64,000 nucleotides of DNA from Sporobolomyces roseus (Eukaryota > Basidiomycota > Microbotryomycetes > Sporidiobolales > Sporidiobolaceae): the NCBI GenBank assembly GCA_016617785.1, contig JADILM010000008.1:930001-994000 (forward strand), written 5' to 3'. The position numbers and the translations under genes were made by a program. Under the pieces are notes generated by a model. The model did no database searches. It saw nothing but the letters and a program-made list of their open reading frames with translations, and was not told the DNA's origin. Positions 10,963 to 23,296 of this stretch are shown here, piece after piece (the first letter of the stretch is position 1; every line of letters begins with the position of its first letter).

Positions 10963-11876
10963 GGTTGGGATTGATTTGTAAAGAGTGTGAAGGTGGTAGT
11001 TGCTGTTGTAGACTGTGAGTGGAGAGAGGGAGGAAGGAAGATGAGGCGAGAAGTGATAGGAAGGGAAGGAAGAGTAGAAGACAGAAGTTTTTCTGCCAAA
11101 GTCGCGATTTTTCGTTTCCCTAAATCACGGCCTCGAACCGCGCACCTCGACGCGTTTCTCATTTTCCTCTCTTTTTGCATCTCACCGAATTCAGATCGTC
11201 AAAGTCCCGAGAAAAACTCCGACCGAAAACTTCATCCCATCGCAGCGACTGATCCTGTCTCCATCACAACGCAATCTCTTCACAGTGATGACCTCTGATC
11301 AAGAACGTCCTATGGTATGAGAGCACGAAGAGGAGTAAACGATGGAACGCTCTCTGCTCTCGCACGATTGAGTTTTGCGAAATCTTTTTCGAAGATGTGA
11401 TGGACGCTTTCTCTCATTCTCACACCTCTCAAGAAGTACTGCACTGGCTAGGATCATCTTGTAGCGACGGAAAGAGATGATTGTAAACCCGATAAGATCG
11501 CAACATTCCTGCTGACATCGTCGAAGGAATGTTGGAGGGAATTTATTTCTTTGACATCTCTCTCGATCGCAAGGAGTCATATCATCCGCTCTTCCCGCTT
11601 CGCATACACTTTTGTAGCCTCCTAGAATGTCAAGTACAGGCGCGGGGAGATAAGTGGATTTAAGTGAACCCTTGCTCTCTTTCAATTTCCAACTCGCCCT
11701 GTTTTTCTCCTTCCACATTTCTTCTACTCACTTCCGGCACAACCTCCTGTACGAGAGCTCGGCGACATCTGTAGACCCATCAGTATCGACTTGAACTGCT
11801 TCCCTGCTCCACTCGCTCTCCCTCCCTCTCCTCCTTTTCAACGGCGTCATTCAACCTCTCTACTGCAGCACCGTGA
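10963..11876. promoter_or_regulatory. Divergent promoter region, RNR2 / Spo71-like gene
   Basis: 914 bases between two divergent start codons. It contains an MluI-box hexamer ACGCGT at 11150-11155, about 190 bases from the RNR2 start. In yeasts, ACGCGT sites drive G1/S transcription of RNR genes; the same use here is inference. An unsupported minus-strand frame (11299-11718) overlaps the middle. Confidence 0.45.
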
Positions 11877-14800
11877 ATGAGATCGAGGTCTGCTACGGCA
11901 TCAACAACTGCAAGAAGACCACTGTTCAGCACTGAACCAAACCCTTCACCGACTGCATCGACCTCGACCGCTCAGATCCCAATCAAAGAGGAGGAGGAGG
12001 CTTCCTCGACCCACAGTCGACATGATCCAAGTTTCGAGAATGAGAAGGAGTACTTTGGGATGGGTCACAAACTCAAGAGGATCTTCATAGGTCCGAGTTT
12101 CGAAGGGATGGCGAACAGTTCGAGTTGGAAGAGGAAAGGGAAAATGAAGGCAGAACCTTCAGACTCTCAGCATCATCTATCGCATGGGGATGGTGAGAGT
12201 TTGTGGGAAGACGAGGGAGGTTCAGAGTCAGATGCTTCGAGCAATTGGGAGAGGGTTGAGAGGAAGAGGAAAGGACCGAGAGGGATTCGGGCGGGGAGGC
12301 AAGAAGTGAGCGAGTTGACCCAGTTCAGTGGGCATTCAGCGATACCGAGATCAAGGAGACCGAGTGTACATGATTGGAAAGGGAACAGTTTCGAGATTGG
12401 AGCAGATATGAAGGAAATGATCAGGAGAAGGGAGAAACGGTTGACGGCGGAACGCGAGGACAGGGAGAAGCGAGAGGCTCAAGAAGAAGAAGAAGCAAAG
12501 TTCCTCAAAATGCACTTACGAGGGAGGACCAATTCTTCAGCAACTTCAGCTTCGACTACTTTTCAATCCAACGCATCTTTCGTCACCGCTCGATCTGACA
12601 ACCCCCTCTCCGCTCCTCCCCCATCTCCAGCCGCTTTCCAACTCAACCAACCTCCTCTACACATCGAGGAGAAGTATCCCGAGATCACGCACACTCTATG
12701 CCGTCGATCAAGCAACCCACCTCGACTCGAACGTTCGACTTCAGATACTCCCGCCATCCTCGTTTCTGCTCAACCTACTACCCCCATCCGATCTATCCTC
12801 CGCACCAAAGATTCGTCCTACCTCAATGGCTCTGCAGTTGGAAACGGTCATCCTCTCCAAGCCCCTTCTTCCCTCCTCGACGTTCCGACATCGCTTCCCT
12901 CCGTTCCTCCTCGTCTATCACTGAAACCTCCTCCTTTCACACGACGCGAACCGTCAACTGCTACTTCGGTTCGCTTTCCAGATCTTCCCTCCCGTGCTTT
13001 ACAAGACCCCGAAGTTCCGACCGGAGATCAACCTCCAGCCCCTCCTCAGGAAGTCCTTTCTCGTCCGGCACCGCAAGTCAACATACAAGAGAACAAGGTG
13101 AAAGATCCTAGACCGTTCATCAGAGCTGCGGCAGACAAGATGTTGCATCGGAAGAAGAGAGGAGACGAAGTGCTGAGAAAGGAACGAATGCTCGTCAGAG
13201 ATGACTGGTCACAACGAGATGTATGTTCCCAATCTCCTTCGAGTGGTTTGATCGCATTGACTGATAGTCTAAACTTGCGGAACCTTCCAGGACCTGCCGA
13301 AATCTTTCGATGAACAAGTTGCGAGAAAGTACCCAACGATCAACGGTAATTGGGAAGAACTCGCTGTTGTGTGGAGACCTGGGCGGATTGAGCTATGGGG
13401 AGAATACGTGAGCGAAACAGCCCCTCTCGTTTCCTTTGAGCGCAAGTTCTAACGAATTCGGGATCGATCGACAGAAATTCAATCTCGCTGCTTCTCTCGC
13501 CGGATCGAAAAAGCTTCGAGCAGTCATTCCCCTCACACCTCGAAAGACATTCCTCTCGATCTATTCTTCCGTCGACCTCGTTTTCTGCCTAACTCATCGA
13601 CCCGTCACCAATTCCATTCTCTCAGCCGTTTCATCTCGTCGATCTGTCGACGGTGATCACGACAAGGACGACAAAAGCCTAAGAAACCCTCATCATTCGA
13701 AAGCGTCGAAACGAGCCTACACCCACCTCCGAACTTCCGGAACCAACATTTTCCTCTTCCGAGCCCGAACGATTCCGACCGCGAAATCCTGGATCTGGTC
13801 ACTGTTTCGAGAACTGGGCGGACAAATTCCTCGAACGCTCGAGATCAGCGTTCCAGCACTCGGCGCAAAGATTCGAGTACCGATTCCTACCGACCTACCA
13901 GAACCTGAGGACGCAGAGATTGGAGCGAGAGTGACGGAAGAAGATCGAGCTGGAGAAGGGTATCGGTTATTGAAGCCTCGTGCTGTCGTCGAGGCTTGTA
14001 TAGAACAGCTCGGAAAGGTTGGAGAATGGAGGGAACTCGGAGAACAGGCGAAAGCGCTAGGAGCAAAGTTTCGTTTGGCTTGGAGGAGAGACGGCGTACT
14101 GGACTGGGTTGAGGAGGGAGACGATGCGATTGAGACTGACTACGCTGTAGTTGGAGGAATAGCAAGTCGTCAAGTGAGTACTTACTCTGGATGTCGGGTT
14201 GCACTATCGCTTACCTTTCCTCTGTTGCTTAGGCTCATGTCGATCCGATCCTAGAACTTCGTCCCGCTATTCACTATCCGACTATCGTTCGCCTTCCTCG
14301 TAACGAACCTGGACCGAACAAACTAGCCGAACCTCCAGCAGTCGAAGGGTTCGTCACTCGCATCAAGAAGAATGGTCAAAACGAGCGCATCTACCTCACT
14401 TCCCACCTCGGCGCCATCTTTCGCTGTAGTCCCTCTCGATCTCATCCTCCAGAAGCTCCAGGTTTCCTCCCACCTCTCCCTTCGTCTCATCCAGCTCCCC
14501 TCGCTCTCATCCCCATGATGTTCGGTCTTAACAATATTGGCAAGACTGGGAAGGAGAGGGAGAAGATTTGGAAGAAAATCTCGGATCGTTCGGGAGTGAA
14601 ACAAACGAGGGGACGAGATTGGACTCTCAAAAGCATGGAGGACGAAGAAGGGAAATTACCGGACATTGAGAATGACGATGAGCAAGGGAGAGGACTCCTC
14701 GAAGGATTCGACCATCGAGAACGCAAACGAGCCTTCCTTCAGATTACCGATTCTCAAGGTTTCATCGCATTCTCAGAATTCGAAGTCATCGAACCTGATC

Positions 14801-15917
14801 TCGTCGAGGAAGCGGGAGGACAGTGGGAGGCGACGCAAGATCCAGGAGGTCACGACGGCATGAAGATGGCTCACGATACGAAACGATTGCGAGGTTTGAG
14901 ATCTTTCATCGTCAAGACTCGTGCCGGACGAAAAGCAAAGTTCGAAGTGAGTTCCCTCTGCGATCTCGCCTAGATCGCTCCTGACTGACCTCTCTACTCC
15001 AACAGTGTCACTCTATTCAAGTTCGAGATGAATGGGTCGAACGGCTCAATGCACTCATTCGCTATTGGACTATCCGAGATCGAGCTGATGCCGCCGCTCA
15101 AATGGAATTGTCGACTTCGGGAGCCCTCGTCGAACCGTCTGAACGAAACGATCAAGCGCCTCCGACTCGGGAGGAACTGCTCTCTTCTCCGCTTCTCGCA
15201 GCGATGTACAACTGGTGCATTCTCGATGGGTGCAGAGCGATTCTGAAGAGCTCCACACTTCACATCAAGAAAGAGCTACGAGGAACGTTTCGCAAGCGAC
15301 ATGTACTGCTTCTTCCCGGTACCCTCATCGAGTAAGTTTCTCAATTCTCTCGCTCCCCCTCCTCGAGACCTCACTCACCTCGACGTTTTTATTCTTCAGG
15401 TTCAACTCGGTCGATCGAGATATGCACGGACAACCTCTCCCGTCACCTTATCATCGTCGCAAGTTCACCTTGTCGTTACGAGATTGCTACGTTTACTCTG
15501 GCTCTCTCACTTCGGGTTTCCTCGCGGGATCCACCAACACGGCAGCGTGGGAACCGGCGAATGGCAATCAGCATCGCTTCCCTCGTTGCTACACCGCTAC
15601 CGATGGATTGAGAACGGTCGATGACGAAGAAGACTGTACATTTGTCATCGTTCGAACGAAACATGGAGGAGATGGGAAGAACAAGAAACTAAATCAGAAG
15701 GGAGTCGTGCGAGTCTATCGAGCGAGGAGCAAGGTGAGTGAATCCCATCTTCGCTGTTGTTGCTGTGCTTACTGAGAGTGTTCGGATGATTCAGCTCGAA
15801 CGAGATCAATTCGTTTACACCCTCAATTCAGCTATCGAACGTCTCCTTCGTTCCGAGTCCGAAAGAGAGGACCGACTGAGAGAATTTGCTTGGTTAGAAC
15901 AACCCAGGAAGAAGTAG
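11877..15917 (+). CDS. SPO71: Spo71-type PH-domain protein
   Basis: Seven exons (11877-13220, 13291-13407, 13475-14173, 14233-14946, 15006-15331, 15400-15733, 15795-15917) give 1218 residues. The first 450 residues are Ser/Pro-rich and disordered, with a charged helix near residues 180-215. Then comes a segment with RKYPTINGNWEELAVVWRPG. Two later blocks look like split PH domains: GFVTRIKKNGQNERIYLTS with IVKTRAGRKAKFECHSIQ and WVERLNALIRYW, and then STLHIKKELRGTFRKRHVLL through to the C-terminus. This arrangement resembles Spo71, a PH protein of the prospore membrane in budding yeast, and related basidiomycete proteins. The PH character is clear. The Spo71 name is a family-level judgement; the yeast role in spore wall formation cannot be assumed here. 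Confidence 0.6.
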
Positions 15918-16278
15918 TAGAACCCATTTTGCATTCGCATTTCCCTCTCTTTTCATCGACGATATCATATTCTTCTGTCTTCTCTCTGCCTTCCTTCCCC
16001 CTAGACCTATCTATACATATTCTACCTGCCGCTGTGCCTGCCTTATGCTTTGTTGTGTAGTTCCTCATTCGCTTTCGCAAGTTAGTTCATGAATATCACG
16101 AACGTCGCTTTCCTTCTCATTCACAACTTCGCCGGACTGAGACCGCAAGCTCCACGAGATGACAGACGACGGACGATATTACTTTCCAGGCACTACTTCC
16201 TTTCTATGTCTAAACGAATGCTGTATAGGATGCGAGGGGTTGACTATTTGTACATTTTCTTCGGAGCATATTTGAACG
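15918..16278. other. Convergent spacer, 361 bases
   Basis: Between the stop of the Spo71-like gene and the stop of the first permease. 3' ends only; no coding signal. Confidence 0.5.
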
Positions 16279-19232
16279 CTAGTAGGAGAAGAGTAGACGG
16301 TAGATACGGAGATAACGAGGTGCTTGCTTGCGCTCTGCTCGCCAAGCGTTCATCTCTTCCGCCGTGAGCCTGTGAGATCCGGATCGAGAGTCAGTCAAAG
16401 CGCGAACTGAGAGGGAGAAGAGGGGTATAGGTAACTCACCAGCTCTTTCGGCCGCTATCGAGGTCGATTTCTGATGCTCTCCATGGTCTCGTACGCTTCT
16501 TGATAATAGCTCCTAACCAGAAAGCGAGTAGAATCGGCAGAGCGAGATAAATGAGGAAGAAATCTTCTGCTCGACCGCTAGCCGTCTCCGCTTGTCCTCC
16601 AATCGGGAACAATGCCTGTCACAGAGCGATCTCGGGTCAGCCTAGTTCGAGGCAAGTCAAAGAGAGTCGACTTACGACGTAGAATTGAGCGATCAGAACG
16701 AGAATAACGAGAATGAATCCGAGCCATGAACCCCAGACGCCTCCGAACGCTTTGAACGGTAGCTGTATCGTAACGAACATGTTCAGCTTGACTTCGCTCC
16801 GAGGAAAGGAGAAATGGAAAAACCTGACTTCTTCGAGAGAATGACCCTGCACTCGCCACGCTTTCCGGAATCGAATGTGCGATAGGCAAATCGCAGCCCA
16901 TGAGAAGAGTGTCGACCTGTGGGCAAAAAGAAGAGTGAGGTCAGCCGAAAAATTCAGGTCCTCGCTCCTCCGTCGACTCACAATCCCGAAAGAGCTTGAA
17001 GCCAGCTGTAGGAGAGAATGGAGGGAGTGTGAGCTGAAGTTGAAGCAAAAAAGGAGACGAGATAGACTCACTTGAAGACGGTAGATCCAGCAGCGGAACA
17101 GTTGACATAGCTGAAGTCGAACAATGGAGATCGAGTCAGTGGTCATTCGACACCATTCAAGGAGCTCGACTCACGCGATTGGACCGAAAGCCAAGACGAC
17201 CATGACTGAGTACAGAGGACGACCGGATTTATCGACGTAGGTGAAGCATTTCGGTGCGTAACCAGTTTCGGCGAGCGCAGTAAGGACACGAGAACCACCG
17301 TAGACGCAGGAGAGACCGATCGACAATACAGAGATACAGATAACAATGTTGAGGACTTTTTGGACATTGAGCGAGATTAGCAAGCGAACATTGGAAGACG
17401 AGAGAAGTTTGCGGCTCACAAGAGTCAAGGCCAACGAGACCAGCTCGTTCAGCCATGATAACGAAGGGAGAGGTTCCTAAGCGCGATGTACAGTCAGCCT
17501 CAGCGATGATTGAGAATCAGAACGGCGAAAACGTACCTGCACCTTCACCTCCTCCGAGAAGGCGAGGGTCGTTGTAAGGCAAGTTCAAGCCGATGATGAG
17601 AAGCGACGAGATATAGATGACAGTGATACGCCAGAAGGTACCCTTGACGGCAGCGGGAAGGAACATTCGAGGGTTCGAGGTTTCCGAAGCTGCGATTCCG
17701 ACTAATTCTGTTCCTGCGAACGAGAACGCTGCCGTGACGAACACTGCGCAGATGCCATGGAAACCGTTTGCTAATGGACCTGGATCTCGCCAATATTGGC
17801 CGCCGACCTATTCAAATCAGATTGATGAGTCGAGTGAATCGCAAAGTTGAAAAGGGGAAGAGACGCACATATTGACTATACTCGTTCTTTCCGCCTCCGA
17901 CATTGAGCACGATTCCGATAATGACGAAGATGATAGCCGTGAGAAGTTTGAGGCAGCATCCCCCTAGTAGGTTGGTTTTCGTCAGTTCGAGTTTGGCGCC
18001 GAATGGTGAAAAGAACGCACAGAACTCTTCCTCTGCGTATCCGAGAGTACCGAACAAGTTGAGGAAGATGATCGCTGTTGCGCGAGAACGATCAGCTATT
18101 TGTACGAGCTTTTGCGAAAGACAAAGCTAGCGAACCGAACCAGAAGACGGTGATCCAAACTCCGATCGGTACTGCCGCTGCTCTATCCCAATACTGGACC
18201 GTAATACCAGCTGCTGTAATCTCTAACGGGAGTACCACTGACCACTGGGCGAAATAGTTCCTGTGAAACGAAGGGAATCAGTTCGAATCCTTGCGAAAGC
18301 GCGATATATCGTGACACAGAGAGCGGGACATGACTTACCATCCCATAGCCATTCCGAATCCAGGATCGAGAAACCTCACTGCGAGGGTATAGAATCCTCC
18401 TGAAACTGGATAGAGGATACACATTTCTCCGAGTGCTTGGGTAACGTTGATGAGCATCACTCCGACGATTGACCATGCGATGAGAATACCAAGAGGTCCT
18501 CCGTTACGTAGAGCTTGGCCAGAACCGCTAATAAGGGAGCGAAAAGCGAAAGATGTCAGTTTTCATTTCGTATCGATCGCTGCATACTCCTCAGCGACTT
18601 CTGACTGCCCCGCCTTCGTCGTCCGTCATCTTCGTCTCATCAGTCAATGAATCCTACCCACTCCGCTTCTAACAGACCTCGGCTTCGTTGCGAAAGAAAT
18701 CCCTTTTTTTTACTCACACGAATAACCCAGTTCCGATCGACCCTCCAATCGCAATCATTTGCAAGTGTCGTTTCTATCCCATTTCGACCGAGTCAGCGAA
18801 GTTCGAGTCAAGTGAGGGAGCAGAAAGCGAGCAAACCTTCATTTTCTGTTGAAGTATAGGCGGTTCCATCGCCTGCGTCGGATCCGCTTCTCCATCAGTC
18901 TTATGTTCAGAGCTATCACAACACGCTTCGTATCAGCTCGTCATCCTCACTCCAAACCTCCCGAACTTTCTCCCTCTCTCCCCTATTTTTTACTCTTCTT
19001 CCCTTCCTCTTCACCGCTTTCGCCTAAATTGCACTCACATAGTATGACCAGGAGCCGGTTTGAAACTCTCCAAACTCAAACCCAACCTAGTCCAGATAGA
19101 TTCGTTCATAGGGTTCCATCTCTCCTGTTCTTCTACTTTCTCATTCGGTGGTGTAGCGGTAGGACTAGCAACTGTCGAAGAAGCGGCCGAATAATCTGTT
19201 GATCCTTTCTTTCCTGTATCTTGAGTCTCCAT
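16279..19232 (-). CDS. Amino-acid permease, AAT/YAT family (permease 1)
   Basis: Sixteen exons give 600 residues: 19232-19039, 18912-18837, 18773-18718, 18527-18339, 18260-18136, 18074-18021, 17963-17869, 17807-17537, 17476-17420, 17355-17175, 17110-17072, 17005-16982, 16916-16829, 16762-16676, 16615-16440, 16369-16279. A hydrophilic N-tail of about 90 residues precedes the core, which begins [20 protein letters not shown], the signature of TM1 in the AAT group of APC transporters. Further family features are [47 protein letters not shown] and [13 protein letters not shown]. About twelve membrane spans are expected in the plasma membrane. The closest relative in the window is permease 2 at 29.8-32.6 kb. 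Permease 1 has introns after LDS, at GAG/TSPF and inside GPIAYVN that permease 2 lacks. Substrate cannot be told. Confidence 0.9.
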
Positions 19233-19794
19233 CTTCTTTGAAGGCTGTAACGTTGAGATCGAAAGGGAGACCTGAGCTAAAAAAGAAGCAATAGGAAAAA
19301 GCTAGAATAGCTCTGCTGTAGGCATAAGCGCGGCTTTGTAAATAGTGTAAGGTTCGAATAGCATTCGGCCGGAGATAGTTCAAAGTAGCGTCATATGCCG
19401 AAAGTGTCGTGAAGAGTTGATGAAGAAGGAAGCGAAGCAGAGGAGAGAGAAGTTTGATCTTTGATTGAGTTTGTTCTATAAGCTTCAAGTGGGAGGAAGA
19501 GCGTAGAGTAGAAGTGAGAGGTAGGAAGGAAAGGCGCAATTGATAAGGAAGCAGGAAGAAGGATCAAGAAAAGGGGACTCCAGAAACTTGTGGAGAAAGA
19601 AAAAACTTTCGCATCTCTCACCGAAGCCCTCCTTCGCAAAACGACAATCAACGGCGACGAGGGAACGAGCAGCTGAAGGCCATGAGAGACAGGAAACGAA
19701 TTGGTACTCTGCACTTTGCGAATTTCTCAGTTTTACAAATCACTTCTTACTTCTTTCCTCTTCCTTCGCGAGTTCAGCTTCACTCAAGGATAGT
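19233..19794. promoter_or_regulatory. Upstream region of permease 1
   Basis: 562 bases between the stop of the prolyl oligopeptidase gene and the start of permease 1, both on the minus strand. It includes one GATAAG site (19542-19547). No gene supported. Confidence 0.35.
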
Positions 19795-22700
19795 CTAATC
19801 ATGCCATTCTAATCCCATAGATTGAGATACAAATCCACTGCAAGATGACATAGAAGACGAATCAGTATCCGTTCGTCCGGAGTGATGCGTATCCTCGAGA
19901 CGACTTACTATTTCTCACACGCTTCTTCAATACGCTTAGCCGTACTCTGTACGCATCCGAACGCTTCATCAGTGCCTTCACTCGACGAACCACGTAGCCG
20001 ATCAAAGGGACAGGAATGATGAAAACAGAAGAAATGCTCACCTTTCCAGCACCATGACCCGATTTCGTATCAACCCTCAATAACAAAGGGTTTGGGTTAT
20101 CCGGTAACTTGTATTGTAACTCCGAGATATGTTTGAACGAATGAAGGGGTACAACACCTGTTTCGGCATCGCTACCTTCTTCAGTCGTTGTTTGAGATGA
20201 GGACTTAGAAAGGGAAAGCGGAACGAACGATCATCGTGATCTGCAGTCAAGAGCATAGTAGGAGGGAAAGGTTTCTTCTCTGGATTGACATTGTGCAGAG
20301 GCGAGTACCTACGTTCGATCCCCAAGACTAATGAGGACCTAGTCTGATTCGAGAAGAAGCGAGAGAGCGAACGTACGCGTAGAGGTAATCGAATCCTTCA
20401 GGATCATCTGAACATCCGTAGTCGGAGGACCAAGCTCTTCCAATCGTGTAGCGGTGGAAACGAAGCATGTCGAGTACTCCAACTGTTCGTTCGAGAATCT
20501 GGGTCAGCGTTTTGAAGGAGAATAGCTGAGCAAATCCTTCGACGTGCCATCAGCGATTGCAGCACCGTAGAGTTCGGGAGCTTGATTGACGCATGCTCCA
20601 ACGAGAAGCCCTGTCAGAGACGTGGAATCAGATCAATCAGCGGGCATTCGACTCGATTCGTTACAGATCCTTTCACTGACCTCCGTTTGAACCTAGTCAT
20701 ATATTAAGAGAAGTCGTCAGCTCGATCTGGTTGCGAGGTGAAGAGGAGCAGAGCTTGAGCCTACCTCCCGAAATAGCGATTTTCCCTTTCTCAGCGATTC
20801 CTTCCTTGTAAAGATACTTCGCAGCGCACTATGAAGCTCGCCCATCGCTATCAGCATATCTCCCTGTTATCAGGTGATTTAGAAAGCAACCCATTTACCT
20901 GGAAATCGTCGAAACAATTTTGTTTCCTCTCCTTAGTTCCAGCCTCATGCCATTTCTCTCCGTACTCGTCGCCACCCCTGATGTTGGCGATACACAAAGA
21001 AGCTTTGTAGTGTTTGATCCAGGTCATCAAGGAGGGCGAGAAGAAGGGTGTGAGTGCGTGACTATCATCCAATTTCAAGCGTTAGTTAGGGATAGTGAGA
21101 GGAGGGGGAGAGAAGGGGACTGATTTACCTGAATCCACCGTAAGCGTAAAGGAGTACAGGTCCTGATTCAACTCTACTCTCTCCCATTCACACAATTCTC
21201 ATCAGCTCCGATCGCTCATCAGAGAGAGAGAGAAAAGTGAAAAAAAGCTTACCCTTTGGGTTTAGTGATGAACATGGGAACTTTCGTCCCATCCTTACTC
21301 TCAAAGAATACTTGACTACTCTCAAACTCGTCTGGCTTGATCCCTTCGACTCTCGCTTCTCTGTAGACATTCTCATTCCCGACGACCCTCCCTTCACCCT
21401 CTTCGAAATCATATCGGTATACGGTACCGGGGGAAACGAATCCACTCATGGAGAACCAGAATTCTTTGTGTTCTCTTCGACCCGAGAATTGTTCGATCGT
21501 ACCGATGAGATTAGATGCGAGTCGTTTGACACGAGAACCCGAAGAAAGTGAGTGAAGGTAGAGTTCATCTTTTACGTCGACTGAGTAGAGGAGGATTAAT
21601 TGATCGTTCGAAGCGATGTGAGCTGAGGTGAGAGGTGATTTAGGGTTGTGAGAGATTAGATCAGTGAAACCCTACGAACGATTCGAACGAATTTTTCAGT
21701 CCTCATACTCCTCATTGAAGAAGGGAAAGGGTAGCTAGCTCTCACTTGATCAGGTTTCTCCAAGTCGTAAGTGACAATCTTGTAATTGGGTGAATCGTCG
21801 GCGTTCGTATAGAAATAGAATTTCGATCCATCGTTCGTCAATTCACTCCAGTAAGTTCCCCATTCGTTGATCAATTTGTTCCATTTCATGTTGGGACCGA
21901 TCTCTTTGTTTTGAGGATCTTGGAGGTCGGCGATCCAAAGGAGGTTCGAACGTGCAGTGTCGCGAGATGAAGTCATTACTAGATATCGACCACTACGCAA
22001 CAACAAACTCCCTTGGTCAGCACTCGAGCAAATGAGAGCCGAGCAAGAGATTATGTACGTACTCTTCAGTAGCACCCGCTGAGAACATCCATTCAGGATT
22101 CTCCTTGTCCTGATGGACCAATACATCCTGACTCTGTTTCGTCCCAACTCGATGATAATACAAAAGAGCATTCAAATCCTGATCCGTTTCAGTTCCCGCC
22201 TTGTCTTCTTCCTCCGTACCATGTTCCTTCCGTTCCGGGAACCTTTGATAAAAGAATCCCTTTGAATCTGCCGTCCAACCAATTCCAGAGAATTTGACAA
22301 ATCGTAGAACATCATCCTCTAAACGACCTTGATCGGAACCGACGGTTTGAGAGGCGAGGTGAGGAGAGGAGGTGGGTCGGATGTAGATAGTGTTCCAATC
22401 TGAACCGGAACGGGAGAGGGCATAGGCGTAATACTTGCCATCGTCGGAGAAGCTCGAAGTTGATCTCGAGACGGATCCATCGGTACTCAACAAGTTTGGC
22501 TGTAGACTCGGCACTTATTTAGCTGTAAGTTCGAGAACAGCTGATGAAAAGGGTAGCGAACGTACATCAAAGAAGAGTTCACCTCCGACTTGTCCCTCTT
22601 TAACCGGTTTAGTTTCTTCTCCCTTCTTGAACCTATAAATGGCAGGTTGAGGTGCCAATCCACTATTATAAGTAAAGTAATAATAACCATCTCCTTTCAA

Positions 22701-23149
22701 CGAAGGGCAAGAGACTAATCGCTCAATTCCCGGTCAGTCAGAGTGGTGGGGGGAATCTGAGGCGAAAGAGACTGACACCTCGCATAGTTCCAATTCTTTT
22801 CCAACTCTTTCGAGAACTTGTCTTTGTCCTTGTATTGATCCAAGTATCGCTTTGTGAACTCTCCTTGATCTTTGACGAACTGTTTCGTCTCTTTCGAATC
22901 GGGTTGAGATAACCAATCGTAAGGATCTTGCACTTTGACAGTACCTTTTGAGGCACTGTTGAACTCTTCTACAGTGTCGGATCTGCGTACTGAAGGGTAA
23001 GGAGTTGAGGAAGGGTCCCAAGGAGTGATCGATGACATGTTGAAGGAGGAAAGGGAGAAGGGGCGACGAGTGGGGAGTTGAGTGCGACTAACTGATAGGA
23101 GGAGTAGGGAATAGGTCGAAGTTCGTGATAGTCTAGTCACTAGGGACAT
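19795..23149 (-). CDS. Prolyl oligopeptidase (serine peptidase family S9A)
   Basis: Fifteen exons: 23149-22777, 22714-22566, 22499-22063, 21992-21746, 21671-21253, 21176-21129, 21061-20899, 20828-20765, 20692-20681, 20610-20548, 20482-20377, 20308-20229, 20157-20042, 19946-19909, 19837-19795. They give 785 residues. The enzyme cleaves short peptides after proline. The beta-propeller half shows family phrases such as [15 protein letters not shown]. The hydrolase half shows [23 protein letters not shown], the nucleophile Ser635 in GGSNGG, TADHDD with the catalytic Asp, and His755 in SGHGAGK. Exon 9 is only 12 nt and carries the Ser codon. The next intron appears to be GC-AG. Starting at 23149 adds a basic 37-residue leader that could target mitochondria; an internal ATG at 23038 would give the usual cytosolic form. 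Confidence 0.92.
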
Positions 23150-23296
23150 AGAGTGGAGGTGAAAGAGAGGAGAGAGAAGGAGCGAGAGGGGGAACTTGTC
23201 TCTCTCCCATTTCACTCAGTCCGACTCAACCCAACACTCACACAAGCAGTCATATAGATCTGACGTCGGGTCTCGGCGGAGAATAGTCGCACTGCA
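23150..23296. promoter_or_regulatory. Compact divergent promoter, prolyl oligopeptidase / copper-fist factor
   Basis: Only 147 bases separate the two start codons, so the core promoters must be close together or overlap. I see no clear copper-response element in it. Confidence 0.4.

Noticed and set aside
17072..17110. Suspected frameshift in permease 1
   Set aside because: Recounting the exon gave 39 nt, which keeps the frame ([12 protein letters not shown]); the gene is intact.
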